From the NCBI RefSeq assembly GCF_003076755.1, contig NZ_QDKM01000002.1:1-64000 (forward strand): a DNA stretch of 64,000 bases. Direction: 5' to 3'. This document shows positions 8,460-17,668 of the stretch, in pieces; within the stretch, counting starts at the first letter, position 1; the number at the start of each line of letters is the position of its first letter. Both the position numbers and the translations under genes were made by a program. The stretch comes from Pararhodobacter oceanensis. GTDB lineage: Bacteria > Pseudomonadota > Alphaproteobacteria > Rhodobacterales > Rhodobacteraceae. The notes beneath the pieces were generated by a model. The model was not told where the DNA came from and did no database searches. It saw only the letters and a program-made list of their open reading frames with translations.

Positions 8460-8953
8460 GACACACCCTCCCCGACCTGCGCATGCAGCGCGGTCTCCAG
8501 CGTCAGGAATTCCACATCACTGCCCCCCGGCACCCGCCACATGGTCGAGGCAAACCGCCCGCGGGTGCCCAGCGCGATGATGCCGTGATGCCAGACACCG
8601 GGGTGATAGATCACCAGATCCTCGGGCCCGCCGATAAACCCGCGCGCGGCGCTGGCGTCGGGATGTCCCTCCCAGACGATCACCAGATAGCTGGCGACGA
8701 ACATCGGGACAAACATTTGCGCGCTATGCGGATGGCGCTCGGCCTGGGTGATGCGCAAGGCGGACGAGGCGGCCTCGACATCATAGAAATCCAGCGCAAA
8801 CTCGGTCGCCTCGGGATCATGCCGGAAGACCGCGGGTGATTTGGTCAGGCAGACAGCGCCGCCGCGGATACTCTTGGTGACACCTTGCCTGTCACCGGCG
8901 ACATGGCCATAAGGCGCGAAACTCTCACTGGTCAGTGGCTGAAACGGAATCAT
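8456..8953 (-). CDS. Ureidoglycolate lyase-like protein (AllA family)
   Basis: Cupin-fold protein of 165 residues resembling AllA, which cleaves ureidoglycolate to glyoxylate and urea. Supporting segments are MIPFQPLTSESFAPYGHV at the N terminus, ERHPHSAQMFVPM with the conserved HPHSxQ pattern, and VIYHPGVWHHGI with the Hx4HH-type pattern. It is the first gene of a minus-strand operon, overlapping hyuAB by four bases. In this context it may act on a ureido acid released by the hydantoinase; that substrate is inference. Confidence 0.85.
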   Translation of the reverse strand: MIPFQPLTSESFAPYGHVAGDRQGVTKSIRGGAVCLTKSPAVFRHDPEATEFALDFYDVEAASSALRITQAERHPHSAQMFVPMFVASYLVIVWEGHPDASAARGFIGGPEDLVIYHPGVWHHGIIALGTRGRFASTMWRVPGGSDVEFLTLETALHAQVGEGVS

Positions 8954-9179
8954 CCCGCACCTCGTTTTGTTCGATTATCGACTAAAATTCTGTATGATAG
9001 AACGCCATTTACCGGCCCGCCTGTCAATTAAAACCGTCAGAACTTTCGAATGCACACGCATAATAGTCAAGAAAACCGCGCTTTGACGCGAAAACTTTTG
9101 GATGAAGCCGCTTGACTGGTGAAGATAACGCTGCAACGGTAAGCGAACATACATTCGATATTCGACATTTGGTGGCATC
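8954..9179. promoter_or_regulatory. Divergent promoter region of the catabolic island
   Basis: This 226-bp region separates the allA-like/hyuAB operon (minus) from the creatininase-led operon (plus). It contains TCGATTATCGA at 8971-8981, an 11-mer with perfect 5-bp inverted arms around a central T and flanked by GT and CT. Similar sites occur at 17600 and 21913. It is a good candidate for IclR-type binding. The region is more AT-rich than flanking genes. Confidence 0.55.
8971..8981. promoter_or_regulatory. Putative IclR operator, site 1
   Basis: TCGATTATCGA has TCGAT and ATCGA arms around one base, in the context TTTTGT-site-CTAAAAT. It lies upstream of the allA-like gene and 199 bp ahead of the creatininase gene. 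Binding is inferred from the match to sites 2 and 3. Confidence 0.5.
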
Positions 9180-9974
9180 ATGACCTATCGCCTTTGGGGT
9201 GAACACTCGGCGCACGAACTCAAGGCAACTGTCGATGACGCCACCGTCGCGCTATTGCCGGTCGGCGCGGTCGAACAACACGGGCCGCATTTGCCGCTCA
9301 ACACCGATGCCGCGCTGGCCGAAGGCATCGCGCTGGCCGCCGCCAAAGCGGTGACTGACGCGAATATCCTGATCCTGCCGACGATCTCGGTCGCCAAATC
9401 CGACGAGCATCTGGATTTCCCCGGCGTGCTGACGCTGGATGCGGCGACGCTGGGCGCGGTGCTGATGCAGATCGGCAAAAGCGTGGCGCGCTCGGGTGTG
9501 CGCCGTTTGGTTTTGCTCAACGCCCATGGCGGCAATATTCCGGTGCTGCAAACCACCGCCCGCGCCCTGCGCATCGAGGCGGGGATGTTCTGCGTCGCCG
9601 CGGGCTGGATGAGCATGGGCTACCCCAAGGGGTTGATCCCCGACGAAGAACTGCGCGACGGCATCCACGGCGGGCTGGTGGAAACCGCCGCCATGCTACA
9701 TCTGCGCCCGGATCTGGTGAATATGGCTGCGGCGCAAGATTTCATCCCCGCATCGCGCGCAGTGGCCGAAAATAACGAGGTTCTGCGCCTCTTGGGGCCG
9801 GTATCCGCCGGTTGGATCATGTCGGATTTGAACACCGAGGGGGTTGCCGGCAATGCCGCCGCCGCCACGCCCGAGATCGGCAAGGCGCTGGTCGACCATG
9901 CCGCCACCCGCTATGCGCGTCTCTTGGATGAGGTCGCGCGCTATAACATCCCCTTTGACGCGCCGCAGCCATGA
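9180..9974 (+). CDS. Creatininase-family amidohydrolase
   Basis: Metal-dependent hydrolase of the creatinine amidohydrolase family, 264 residues. The family's metal-binding motifs are present: GAVEQHGPHLPLNTD (about residues 30-44), NAHGGN (about 113-118) and HGGLVETA (about 163-170). The family includes creatininase, formamide hydrolases of riboflavin-type pathways and mycofactocin MftE, so the substrate cannot be fixed from sequence. It is the first gene of the plus-strand operon, and its stop overlaps the next start by four bases. Confidence 0.92.
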   Translation: MTYRLWGEHSAHELKATVDDATVALLPVGAVEQHGPHLPLNTDAALAEGIALAAAKAVTDANILILPTISVAKSDEHLDFPGVLTLDAATLGAVLMQIGKSVARSGVRRLVLLNAHGGNIPVLQTTARALRIEAGMFCVAAGWMSMGYPKGLIPDEELRDGIHGGLVETAAMLHLRPDLVNMAAAQDFIPASRAVAENNEVLRLLGPVSAGWIMSDLNTEGVAGNAAAATPEIGKALVDHAATRYARLLDEVARYNIPFDAPQP

Positions 9975-11269
9975 TCCTGAACGCCCGTCCGCAGACCAAA
10001 GGAGCGTGGTTCACCAACGCGCTGGTGCCAGCGGCGCTGACCGAGGGCTTCGCGCTGGGCGCCAGTGACGCGGGTAACGGCTTGGCGAGCTTTGATTTCG
10101 GCATCACCGCCGAGGGCCGGTTGACCGCCGAACGCGGCGATGCGAAGCCGGTGGACTTGCAGGGGCGCATGGTGCTGCCGACCTTTGTCGACTCGCATGT
10201 GCATTTCGACAAAGCCTATATCGTCGCGCGCACCGGCATCCCCGACGGCGGGCTGATGGAGGCGGTGAGGCTCTCGACAGCGGACGCGGGCAACTGGACC
10301 GCCGCCGATCTGCGCGCGCGGATGACCCGTGCCTTGACCCGCGCCTATCACAACGGCACCTCGGCGATGCGCACCCATCTGGATACGCCGGTGATGCCCG
10401 CCGACAGCCCCGCGTGGCAGGTGTTTTGCGAAATGCGCAGGGACTGGGCGGGCCGCGTTGATCTGCAAGCGGTGGCGTTGATGGCGCTTGAGCGGGTCGA
10501 GGGGCCGGATTTTGCCGAGCGCTGCCAGCAGATCGCCGATATGGGCGGCATCCTCGGGGCCTTCATCGCTCCGAATACCGCCACGCCCGAACGTCTGGAC
10601 AGCCTGTTTACCTGCGCACGCGCGGCCGGATTGGATGTGGATTTCCACGTCGATGAAACGCTCGATCCCAAGGCCAATGCGCTTGAGTTGATCTGTGACA
10701 GCATATTGCGCAGCGGCTTTGACGGGCGGGTGATGGCGGGGCATTGTTGCTCGCTGCGCAGCGCCGCGCCTGCGGATCTTGCGCGGATCACCGGGAAGGT
10801 CGCGCGCAGCGGCGTCCATGTCGTGTCCCTGCCGCATACCAATCTGTTCTTGCAAGACCGCGCCTCTGGCCGGACCCCCGCGCTGCGCGGGATCACCGCC
10901 GCGCGCGAGCTGGCCGCTGCCGGAGCGTCAATACATTTCGCCTCGGACAATGTGCAGGACCCGTTTTATCCCTACGGCGATTTCGACATGTTCGACAGCT
11001 TCCGCATGGCCGTGCGCGCCGCGCATCTCGACAGTGATATCGCCGCTTGGGCGCTGCGCCAGTTCCGCACCGCGGCAAAGGCCTGCGGCTTTGACCACCA
11101 TGGCCGCCTGAGCGCCGGAGCCTCTGCCGATCTGATCCTTTTCGACGCCAATAACTGGACCGACCTAATGAGCCGCCCCGCGCAGGACCGCGTGGTTTTG
11201 CGCGCAGGCGAACCGCTGCCTTCACAAATTTTCAATCTGCGCGACCTCTTCGCGATGGAGCCTTCATGA
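9971..11269 (+). CDS. Cytosine deaminase-like metal-dependent amidohydrolase
   Basis: Amidohydrolase-superfamily enzyme of 432 residues. Ligand motifs appear in order: DSHVHFDKAY (about residue 72), HLD (about 133), HVDET (about 225), GHCCSL (about 256) and SDN (about 325). This pattern is typical of the CodA/cytosine and isoguanine deaminase branch, some members of which also deaminate creatinine. It overlaps the preceding and following genes by four bases each. In this operon it most likely deaminates an aminated N-heterocycle; the exact substrate is unknown. Confidence 0.88.
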   Translation: MILNARPQTKGAWFTNALVPAALTEGFALGASDAGNGLASFDFGITAEGRLTAERGDAKPVDLQGRMVLPTFVDSHVHFDKAYIVARTGIPDGGLMEAVRLSTADAGNWTAADLRARMTRALTRAYHNGTSAMRTHLDTPVMPADSPAWQVFCEMRRDWAGRVDLQAVALMALERVEGPDFAERCQQIADMGGILGAFIAPNTATPERLDSLFTCARAAGLDVDFHVDETLDPKANALELICDSILRSGFDGRVMAGHCCSLRSAAPADLARITGKVARSGVHVVSLPHTNLFLQDRASGRTPALRGITAARELAAAGASIHFASDNVQDPFYPYGDFDMFDSFRMAVRAAHLDSDIAAWALRQFRTAAKACGFDHHGRLSAGASADLILFDANNWTDLMSRPAQDRVVLRAGEPLPSQIFNLRDLFAMEPS

Positions 11270-12660
11270 CAGCAGATATTGCCGCCTGCCGCGCAGCGCT
11301 TGCGCATCTCGACATCGACGACAACCCCAAGACCGTGCGCCAGAAAAGCCGCGATTTCTTTTGGTATAGCCCGATTTTGAAAGAGCAGCTGGAGGACCTT
11401 ACTGCCGATCTGGTGATCGCGCCGCGCTCGGTGGATGAGGTCGTCGAAGTGCTGGCAACCTGCTGGAAACACAATGTTCCGGTCACCACCCGTGGCGCTG
11501 GCACCGGCAATTACGGCCAAGCGATGCCGCTCTTTGGCGGTGTGGTCCTGCATATGAAACATATGAATGAGGTCCTGAAGATCGGCGCGGATTATTTCAT
11601 CGCGCAGGGCGGCGCGGTGATCGGGGATATCGAGCAAAGCCTGCGCGAAGAGGGCAAGGAAATCCGCCTGTTCCCCTCGACCATGGGGTCGGCAACCATC
11701 GGCGGTTTCGTGGCTGGCGGGTCCAGCGGCGTTGGTGCGATCCGCTGGGGCGGGCTGCGCAATCCGGCGAACATCCGCCGCCTGCGGCTGGTGACGATGG
11801 AGGAGACCCCGCGCGTGCTCGACCTGATCGGCGAGACGGATATCAGCAAGGCGGCGCATGCCTACGGGGTCAACGGGGTGATTGTCGAAGTGGAAATGCC
11901 CGCCGATCCGGCGATCGCGTGGATCGATGTGATCATCGGCGTCGATAGCTTCGAGAAATCCTGCGAGTTGGCGCTGCTGATTGGCGACGAAGAGACGCTC
12001 TGCAAGCGGATGCTGTCGAATTTCGAGGCCGAAATCCCGCAGAACTATTTCGGCCGCCATCGTCCGCTCTTGCAGGCCGATGAGGCGATGCTGGCGGTGA
12101 CGGTCTCGAAAGACTGTATCGACCGGCTGGCCGAGATTGTGACGGGGTTCGAGGGCGCCACCCTGCGCGTGCGCTATGACCAGTTGGACGCGGGCACCCG
12201 TCTGCCCGCGGTGTTCGAGCTGGCGTGGAACCACACCACCCTGCGCGCGCTGCGCACCGATCCGACGATCACCTATCTGCAGATGATGCTGGCGCGCCCG
12301 ACGATGTTCGAGACCCTGCGCGCGATCAAATCCCGCTTTGGCGATGAGTTGATGATGCATTTCGAGTTCACCCGCTTTAGCGGCGTCGTCACCCCCGTCG
12401 GCATCCCGCTGGTGCGCCATACCAGTAACGAACGGCTCGAAGAGATCATCCAGATTCTCGAGTTGGAAATCGGCGCGCCGGTGTTCAATCCGCACCGGAT
12501 CACGCTGGAGGAAGGCGGGATGAAAAAGACCAACCCCCACCAGCTGGCGTTCAAACGGCAGGCCGATCCCAAGGGGCTGATGAACCCCGGCAAGATGATC
12601 GCATGGGATGACCCGGATTGGGCGCCGACGCCGGGCAAGACCTATCTCTTCGCGGAATGA
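11266..12660 (+). CDS. FAD-binding oxidase of the glycolate/D-lactate oxidase type
   Basis: Flavoprotein of 464 residues with a vanillyl-alcohol-oxidase-type FAD domain: PVTTRGAGTGNYGQ near residue 70 and GSATIGGFVAGGSSGVG near residue 140. The C-terminal cap ends NPHQLAFKRQADPKGLMNPGKM, as in GlcD-like enzymes. It probably oxidises a 2-hydroxy acid or a related intermediate. It is translationally coupled to the upstream deaminase gene (ATGA). Subfamily and electron acceptor are not determinable here. Confidence 0.88.
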   Translation: MTADIAACRAALAHLDIDDNPKTVRQKSRDFFWYSPILKEQLEDLTADLVIAPRSVDEVVEVLATCWKHNVPVTTRGAGTGNYGQAMPLFGGVVLHMKHMNEVLKIGADYFIAQGGAVIGDIEQSLREEGKEIRLFPSTMGSATIGGFVAGGSSGVGAIRWGGLRNPANIRRLRLVTMEETPRVLDLIGETDISKAAHAYGVNGVIVEVEMPADPAIAWIDVIIGVDSFEKSCELALLIGDEETLCKRMLSNFEAEIPQNYFGRHRPLLQADEAMLAVTVSKDCIDRLAEIVTGFEGATLRVRYDQLDAGTRLPAVFELAWNHTTLRALRTDPTITYLQMMLARPTMFETLRAIKSRFGDELMMHFEFTRFSGVVTPVGIPLVRHTSNERLEEIIQILELEIGAPVFNPHRITLEEGGMKKTNPHQLAFKRQADPKGLMNPGKMIAWDDPDWAPTPGKTYLFAE

Positions 12661-12705
12661 TCCCAACGCATTTCACCGCCTGAACCCGAAAGGACGCGCG
12701 CTATT

Positions 12706-13953
12706 ATGACCGACACCAAAGGCCATGTTACGATCATTGGCGCAGGCATCGTCGGCGTCAGCTGCGCGGCGTTTCTTCAGCGTGAGGGGTTTGACGTCAC
12801 CGTTATCGACCGGCTGGAGCCGGGGCAGGGCACGTCATTCGGCAATGCCGGTTCGGTCTCGCCCAGCGCGATCCTGCCGGTGGCGATGCCGGGGATGGTC
12901 AAGAAACTCCCGCGCTGGCTCTTGGACCCGCTGGGCCCCTTGACCGTGCGCTGGTCCTATCTGCCGTGGATCGCGCCCTGGCTGTTGCGCTTTATCCGCC
13001 ACGCCAGTCGCGACGAAGCCCTGCGCGTGGCCACCGCGATGCGCGATCTGATGGGCACGGTATTCGACGACTACCGCGCGCTGCTCAGCCCCGAGGATTT
13101 CGCCGAGCTGTTTCGCCGCAACGGCTGTCTCTATGTCTACGGAAGCGGTGAAGAACTTGCCGCCGCCAAATGGTCCCTCGATCTTCGGCGCAACCTTGGC
13201 GCCGAGATGGTCGAGATCGGCGGCGATGACATACGGCAATTGGAACCGGCGCTGAACCGGCGCTTTGAGCACGGGATTTTCGCGCCCGAGAACGGCTCGA
13301 CGATTGATCCTTACCGGCTGGTCAACAGCCTCGCTGATGAGGTCAAACGGCGCGGCGGTAAATTCGTCAGCGCCGAGGTCAAGGATGTGGTGATCGGCGC
13401 GGAGGGGCCGACCGCGCTGGAAACCACCGCGGGGCGGCTGCCGGTGGACCGCTTGGTTCTGGCGGCGGGCGCCTGGTCCTCGCCGCTGGCCAAAAAACTG
13501 GGCGCGAAGGTGCCGCTGGAGACCCAGCGCGGCTATCATGTCACCTTTGCCAACCCGCAGATCAAGGTGAACCGCACGGTGATGTGGAACACCCGCAGCG
13601 TGTTTATCAATCCGATGGAATGCGGGCTGCGGATCGCCGGCACGGTGGAACTGGCCGGTCTCAAGGCCGCACCGAATTATGCGCGCGCCGATAAACTGAC
13701 CGAAATCGCCCGCGAGATGTTTCCGGGTCTTGATACCGCAGAACAGTCGAAATGGATGGGGCACCGGCCCTGCCTGCCCGACAGCCTGCCGGTGATCGAC
13801 CGTTCGCCCAAGTTTGCCAACACCATCTTTGCCTTTGGTCACCAACATGTCGGCATCTGTTCGGGAGGACCGACCGGCAGACATGTGGCCGCGCTGATGG
13901 CGGGGAAAACACCCGCCATCGATCTGACGCCATTTTCAGTGAACCGCTTCTAA
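12706..13953 (+). CDS. FAD-dependent amine/D-amino acid dehydrogenase, DadA-like
   Basis: DAO-family flavoenzyme of 415 residues. The Rossmann motif GAGIVGVSCA near residue 13 binds FAD; the C terminus has MGHRPCLPDSLPVIDRS and GHQHVGICSGGPTG, typical of DadA-like dehydrogenases. It would oxidise an amino acid or N-methyl amine to an imine, which fits the RidA-like gene in the same operon because RidA proteins remove reactive imines. It starts 45 bp after the previous gene, with an AAAGGA ribosome site. Confidence 0.88.
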   Translation: MTDTKGHVTIIGAGIVGVSCAAFLQREGFDVTVIDRLEPGQGTSFGNAGSVSPSAILPVAMPGMVKKLPRWLLDPLGPLTVRWSYLPWIAPWLLRFIRHASRDEALRVATAMRDLMGTVFDDYRALLSPEDFAELFRRNGCLYVYGSGEELAAAKWSLDLRRNLGAEMVEIGGDDIRQLEPALNRRFEHGIFAPENGSTIDPYRLVNSLADEVKRRGGKFVSAEVKDVVIGAEGPTALETTAGRLPVDRLVLAAGAWSSPLAKKLGAKVPLETQRGYHVTFANPQIKVNRTVMWNTRSVFINPMECGLRIAGTVELAGLKAAPNYARADKLTEIAREMFPGLDTAEQSKWMGHRPCLPDSLPVIDRSPKFANTIFAFGHQHVGICSGGPTGRHVAALMAGKTPAIDLTPFSVNRF

Positions 13954-13992
13954 CGAAAACACAAAAACGGCCTATCCACGGGAGAACACATC

Positions 13993-14808
13993 ATGACTTT
14001 GCAGGCTGAATCCCAGCCCTCGGACGGCGCCCCTCCGGCGGGCCCCCAGACCGGCGGGCCAAGACCCTTGGGCGAGGTTGCGCTGTCGTTTGAGAACATC
14101 TCGATGCAATTCCCCGATGGCACGCAGGCGCTGGAAGATGTCTCGCTGACCATCCGGCAGAATGAATTCGTCTCGGTGGTCGGGCCGTCGGGCTGCGGCA
14201 AGTCCACGCTGCTGAAAATCGCCTCGGGTCTGTTCCCGCAGACCTCGGGCATCGTCAAAGTGGACCGCGAGCAGCTTGGCTATACGTTTCAGGACGCGAC
14301 CCTGATGCCGTGGCGCAAAGTGCGCGGCAATGTCGAACTGCTGATGGAGCTGCGCGGCTATTCCAAAGCCGAGCGCAAGCGAATTGCGCTGGAACAGATC
14401 AAGATGGTCGGGCTGGACGGGTTTGCCGATCACTACCCGAAACGGCTGTCGGGCGGGATGCGGATGCGCGCGTCGCTGGCACGGTCGCTGGCGCTAAAAC
14501 CCAATGTCTTCATGTTTGATGAACCCTTCGGCGCGCTGGATGAAATCACCCGCGAGCGGCTGAACGATGAATTGGTGTCGCTGTTCATGCGCAACAGTTT
14601 TACCGGATTATTCATCACCCATTCGATCCCCGAGGCGGTCTATCTATCCAGCAAAGTGGTGGTGATGTCGCGGCGCCCGGGAAGGATCCTCAAGGAATTC
14701 GACATTCCCTTCGCCTATCCGCGCGATCCCAATCTGCGCTTTTCCGCGGAATTCGCCGCGCTTTGCAATGAAATCTCGGTCTCCCTGCGTCAGGCAATCG
14801 AGCAATGA
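13993..14808 (+). CDS. ABC transporter ATP-binding protein (SsuB/TauB/ThiZ-like)
   Basis: ATPase of 271 residues powering an importer. Walker A GPSGCGKST, Q-loop FQDATLMPWRKV, signature LSGGMRMRASLARSL, Walker B VFMFDEPFGALDE and switch histidine in ITHS are all intact. The TLMPW Q-loop is typical of the nitrate/sulfonate/pyrimidine-precursor branch. The first 25 residues are a Pro/Gly-rich extension. It overlaps the permease start by four bases. Confidence 0.95.
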   Translation: MTLQAESQPSDGAPPAGPQTGGPRPLGEVALSFENISMQFPDGTQALEDVSLTIRQNEFVSVVGPSGCGKSTLLKIASGLFPQTSGIVKVDREQLGYTFQDATLMPWRKVRGNVELLMELRGYSKAERKRIALEQIKMVGLDGFADHYPKRLSGGMRMRASLARSLALKPNVFMFDEPFGALDEITRERLNDELVSLFMRNSFTGLFITHSIPEAVYLSSKVVVMSRRPGRILKEFDIPFAYPRDPNLRFSAEFAALCNEISVSLRQAIEQ

Positions 14809-15674
14809 GGCCCGCCATGACCCAAGCACCCGCCCCGAAACTCACCGATCATCAGCCGGTTCCGGTCTCTGCACCCAGCGGCGCGCTTAAAAACCTGATG
14901 CTGCTGCTGGTGCCGCCGATCATCCTGTTCAGCATGTTCCTCATTCTCTATGCGATGGTGCGCGCCAATCTGCAGGAGCACCGCCAGTTCCTGATGCCCT
15001 CAGGCGCGGAACTCTGGGCCAATGCCTTCGGACGCCCGGAAGTTCTGGCCGAACTGGCGCAGCGCTCCTTGATCACCATCGGCATCGCGCTGACCGGCCT
15101 GAGCATCTCGATTCCGGTCGGCATTCTGCTGGGGGTGATCATGTTCCGCGCGACAATCCTCGAGCGGGCGATGTTCCCCAATCTTGTCGCGCTGCAATCG
15201 ATCCCGACCCTCGCGATCATCCCGCTGATCCAGACCGCGTTGGGGTTCGGCACCCTGCCGAAAGTGTTGATCGTGGCGAAATTCACCATGTTCGCGATCC
15301 CGATCACGCTGCTGCTGGGGCTGAAAAGCGTCGACCGCGGGATCATCAACCTGTTTCGCCTGCAAGGCGCAAGCTGGCGCACAACGCTGGTCAAAGCCTG
15401 TTTCCCCTCGGCGGCACCGGCCTTGTTTGCCGGTCTGCGGATCGCCGCAAGTCTGGCGGTGATCAGCGCGATTGTGTCCGAGCTGTTTTTCCTCGCCGGT
15501 CGCGGCGGCCTTGGGCAGATGATCATCAACTCGAAAATCGATTTCAAATACGAGCAAATGTATGCGGCCCTGATCACCGCCACCTTCCTATCGGTCTGCG
15601 TCTACATCGCCTTTACATGGCTGGGACATAGGCTCTTTTCAGACTGGCACGAATCCGGAGGTAAAGAAAACTGA
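14805..15674 (+). CDS. ABC transporter permease
   Basis: BPD-type inner-membrane permease of 289 residues. A long hydrophobic first helix (LMLLLVPPIILFSMFLILYA, about residues 28-47) is followed by further helices and an EAA-like loop around LFRLQGASWRTTLVKACFPS. The ATG at 14805 overlaps the ATPase stop; the in-frame ATG at 14817 (MTQAPAPK) is an equally possible start. It pairs with the ATPase before it and the binding protein after it. Confidence 0.93.
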   Translation: MRPAMTQAPAPKLTDHQPVPVSAPSGALKNLMLLLVPPIILFSMFLILYAMVRANLQEHRQFLMPSGAELWANAFGRPEVLAELAQRSLITIGIALTGLSISIPVGILLGVIMFRATILERAMFPNLVALQSIPTLAIIPLIQTALGFGTLPKVLIVAKFTMFAIPITLLLGLKSVDRGIINLFRLQGASWRTTLVKACFPSAAPALFAGLRIAASLAVISAIVSELFFLAGRGGLGQMIINSKIDFKYEQMYAALITATFLSVCVYIAFTWLGHRLFSDWHESGGKEN

Positions 15675-15753
15675 TGCTGCGAGCGCGGTCGCGATTGCCA
15701 TTTGAACCGGCATCGCCACCGCAAAAGACCCGAACAACAGAGAGGACATGAAC

Positions 15754-16920
15754 ATGAAGACACTGAAATCAGCACTTCTGGCGACACCGATGGCCGCATT
15801 GTCGGTCGCGGCTTCGCCGGTCTTGGCGCAAGAGGCGGGGGCTTTCGCCGCGCAGGCCTATACGACGCCGCTGGCCGATGTATGCCCCAACCCCTTTGTG
15901 ATCCAGAAAGACTGGCTCGCGCAGGCCGAACACGGGGCGCTCTACCAGATGATCGGCGGCGGCGGCACCATGGAAAGCGGCCGCTACACCGGCCCGCTGG
16001 GCAGCACCGGCATTGATCTGGTGATCCTTGAGGGCGGCGGCGGCATGGGGCTGGGCGACGGCGAAACCGCGTATTCCGCGCTCTATATGGGCAACTCCAA
16101 GGCCGGTCTGCGCCCGCATATGGGCTATCAGGAGCTCGACAACGCCTTTATCTTCTCGGCACGGTTTCCGGTGGTTGGCGTGGCCGCCCCCCTGAATATC
16201 GCGCCGCAGGGTCTGTTTTGGGACCGTGGCACCTATCCCGAGGGGTTCCACAGCATTGACGATATCGTCGCCTTCGGCGAGTCCGGCGCGGGCATGATCT
16301 ATGTCTCGACGATCCAGCGCACTTTCGGTCTGTATCTGGCGCAATCGGGCGTGTCGCGCGATGTCTTTGTCGAAGGCTACCGTGGTGATGGCGAGAATTT
16401 CGTCACCAACAACGGCACCTGGCTGAACCAGGGTTTCGTGACCAGCGAGCCCTATTCCTTCTCGACCGGCAACAACTGGGGCCGCCCGATTGACGCGGTG
16501 ACGGTTGGCGAGTTGGGCTATCCCAATTACAGCGGCATGCTGTCGGTGGCGACCGACCGGATGGACGAGCTTGCGCCCTGTCTAGAGGGCTTGGTGCCGA
16601 TCATCCAGCAGGCGGTGGTCGATTACATGGATGACCCGACCGAGGTTCTGGAAACCATCCATGAGTTCACCCAAGCGGGCCATGCAACCTCATGGTGGCG
16701 GCTGTCGATGGAGCAGCTGGAGTTCGGCTGGACCACGCTGAGAGAGCGCCAGATCATGGGCAACGGATCGAATGAGACCGTCGCAGATTTCGACCCCGAG
16801 CGGGTGGCGGTGATGTTCGACATCGTGCAGCCCTGGCTTGATGAGCGCGCGCTGGATGATCTTGATCCGCAAAGCGTGATCACCAACCGGTTTATTGATC
16901 CCAGCATCGGCCTCGAGTGA
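15754..16920 (+). CDS. Periplasmic substrate-binding protein, NMT1/ThiY-like
   Basis: Secreted binding protein of the island's ABC importer, about 388 residues. An N-terminal signal peptide (KTLKSALLATPMAALSVAAS, then AQ cleavage site) is clear. The stretch VIQKDWLAQAEHGALYQ resembles the DWxPxAEHGGFY region of NMT1/THI5-like proteins that bind pyrimidines and other small N-heterocycles. The ATG at 15754 was preferred over 15748 because AGAGGA at 15741-15746 is then about eight bases upstream. The ligand is unknown; the deaminase and hydantoinase neighbours favour a heterocycle. Confidence 0.88.
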   Translation: MKTLKSALLATPMAALSVAASPVLAQEAGAFAAQAYTTPLADVCPNPFVIQKDWLAQAEHGALYQMIGGGGTMESGRYTGPLGSTGIDLVILEGGGGMGLGDGETAYSALYMGNSKAGLRPHMGYQELDNAFIFSARFPVVGVAAPLNIAPQGLFWDRGTYPEGFHSIDDIVAFGESGAGMIYVSTIQRTFGLYLAQSGVSRDVFVEGYRGDGENFVTNNGTWLNQGFVTSEPYSFSTGNNWGRPIDAVTVGELGYPNYSGMLSVATDRMDELAPCLEGLVPIIQQAVVDYMDDPTEVLETIHEFTQAGHATSWWRLSMEQLEFGWTTLRERQIMGNGSNETVADFDPERVAVMFDIVQPWLDERALDDLDPQSVITNRFIDPSIGLE

Positions 16921-16993
16921 AGCGCTGCTGCGCCAGATGAGCAACAACGCCGCCCCGGCAACGGGGCGGTGACAGCATGTATAGGAGAGGCAT

Positions 16994-17383
16994 ATGCCCC
17001 ATCCGGTAAACCCCGCCGACCTGCCTGCGCCGTTTTCCAATTATAGCCACGCGATGGAGGTGCCCGCCGGTGCGCGCCTGCTGGTCTGTTCGGGGCAGCT
17101 TGGCATGCGGGCGGATGGCAGCATTCCGGCAGAGACCTCAGAACAGGCGCGGATCTGTTTCGACAATATCCGCGTTCTGCTGGCCGAGGCGGATATGGGG
17201 TTCGCCGATGTGATCCGCATCAACGCCTATGTGACCGACCGCGCCCATATGGCGCCCTATATGGATGTCCGCAACGCGCTGTTTCCAGCGCCCTTTCCGG
17301 CCTCGACATTGATGATCGTCAGTGGCTTTACCCGCCCCGAATTCACCGTCGAAGTCGAAGTGATGGCCGCCAAACACGACTGA
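16994..17383 (+). CDS. RidA/YjgF/YER057c/UK114 family protein, Arg-less
   Basis: Small Rid-fold protein of 129 residues. RidA enzymes deaminate reactive enamine/imine intermediates. Family hallmarks are LLVCSGQLGMRADG, QARICFDNIRVLLAEADMGFADVIRINAYV and the C-terminal VEVEVMA. Aligned to E. coli RidA, the catalytic Arg105 position falls on Ser104 (FPASTLMIV instead of the usual PARS pattern), so it may belong to a Rid subfamily without imine deaminase activity. An AGGAGA-type site precedes the ATG. It ends the transporter operon. Confidence 0.88.
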   Translation: MPHPVNPADLPAPFSNYSHAMEVPAGARLLVCSGQLGMRADGSIPAETSEQARICFDNIRVLLAEADMGFADVIRINAYVTDRAHMAPYMDVRNALFPAPFPASTLMIVSGFTRPEFTVEVEVMAAKHD

Positions 17384-17428
17384 TCGGGCGTATCAACAGT
17401 TATCGTGATGCTCGGGCCTGACCTCGGG

Positions 17429-17462
17429 CCAAATGCGCGGTGCCTCGGCCCGCGCATTTTGC
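17429..17462 (+). terminator. Hairpin terminator after the ridA-like gene
   Basis: AAATGCGCG (17431-17439) pairs perfectly with CGCGCATTT (17451-17459), ending in a short T run. It lies 48 bp past the ridA-like stop and separates the transporter operon from the oxygenase operon. Confidence 0.6.
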
Positions 17463-17599
17463 GTGTGGGGCAGGGCCGAACCACTCAACACCGCCCTCTG
17501 CAGGCGTTTTGCGTCAGAACCTGATCCGCTGGGGACTGGCTGCACATAATGATTGACTGCACAAAAAATCGGTGGAAGGCTGGTATAAAGCGCAGTTGG

Positions 17600-17610
17600 T
17601 CGATTATACA
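17600..17610. promoter_or_regulatory. Putative IclR operator, site 2
   Basis: TCGATTATACA in the context GTTGG-site-CCAAAG lies 59 bp upstream of the Rieske gene start. It matches the left arm and centre of the site at 8971 exactly; the right arm is degenerate. It implies the oxygenase operon has its own promoter under the same regulator. Confidence 0.4.
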
Positions 17611-17668
17611 CCAAAGCGCACCCCAAACCGGCTGTTGCCCGTCGTGCATTTGGCAGAGGAAATTCAGG

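Noticed and set aside
16946-16972. GCCGCCCCGGCAACGGGGCGGT hairpin after the binding-protein gene
   Set aside because: The stem is good but there is no T run, and the ridA-like gene follows closely; it may only protect the upstream mRNA end, so it was not called a terminator.
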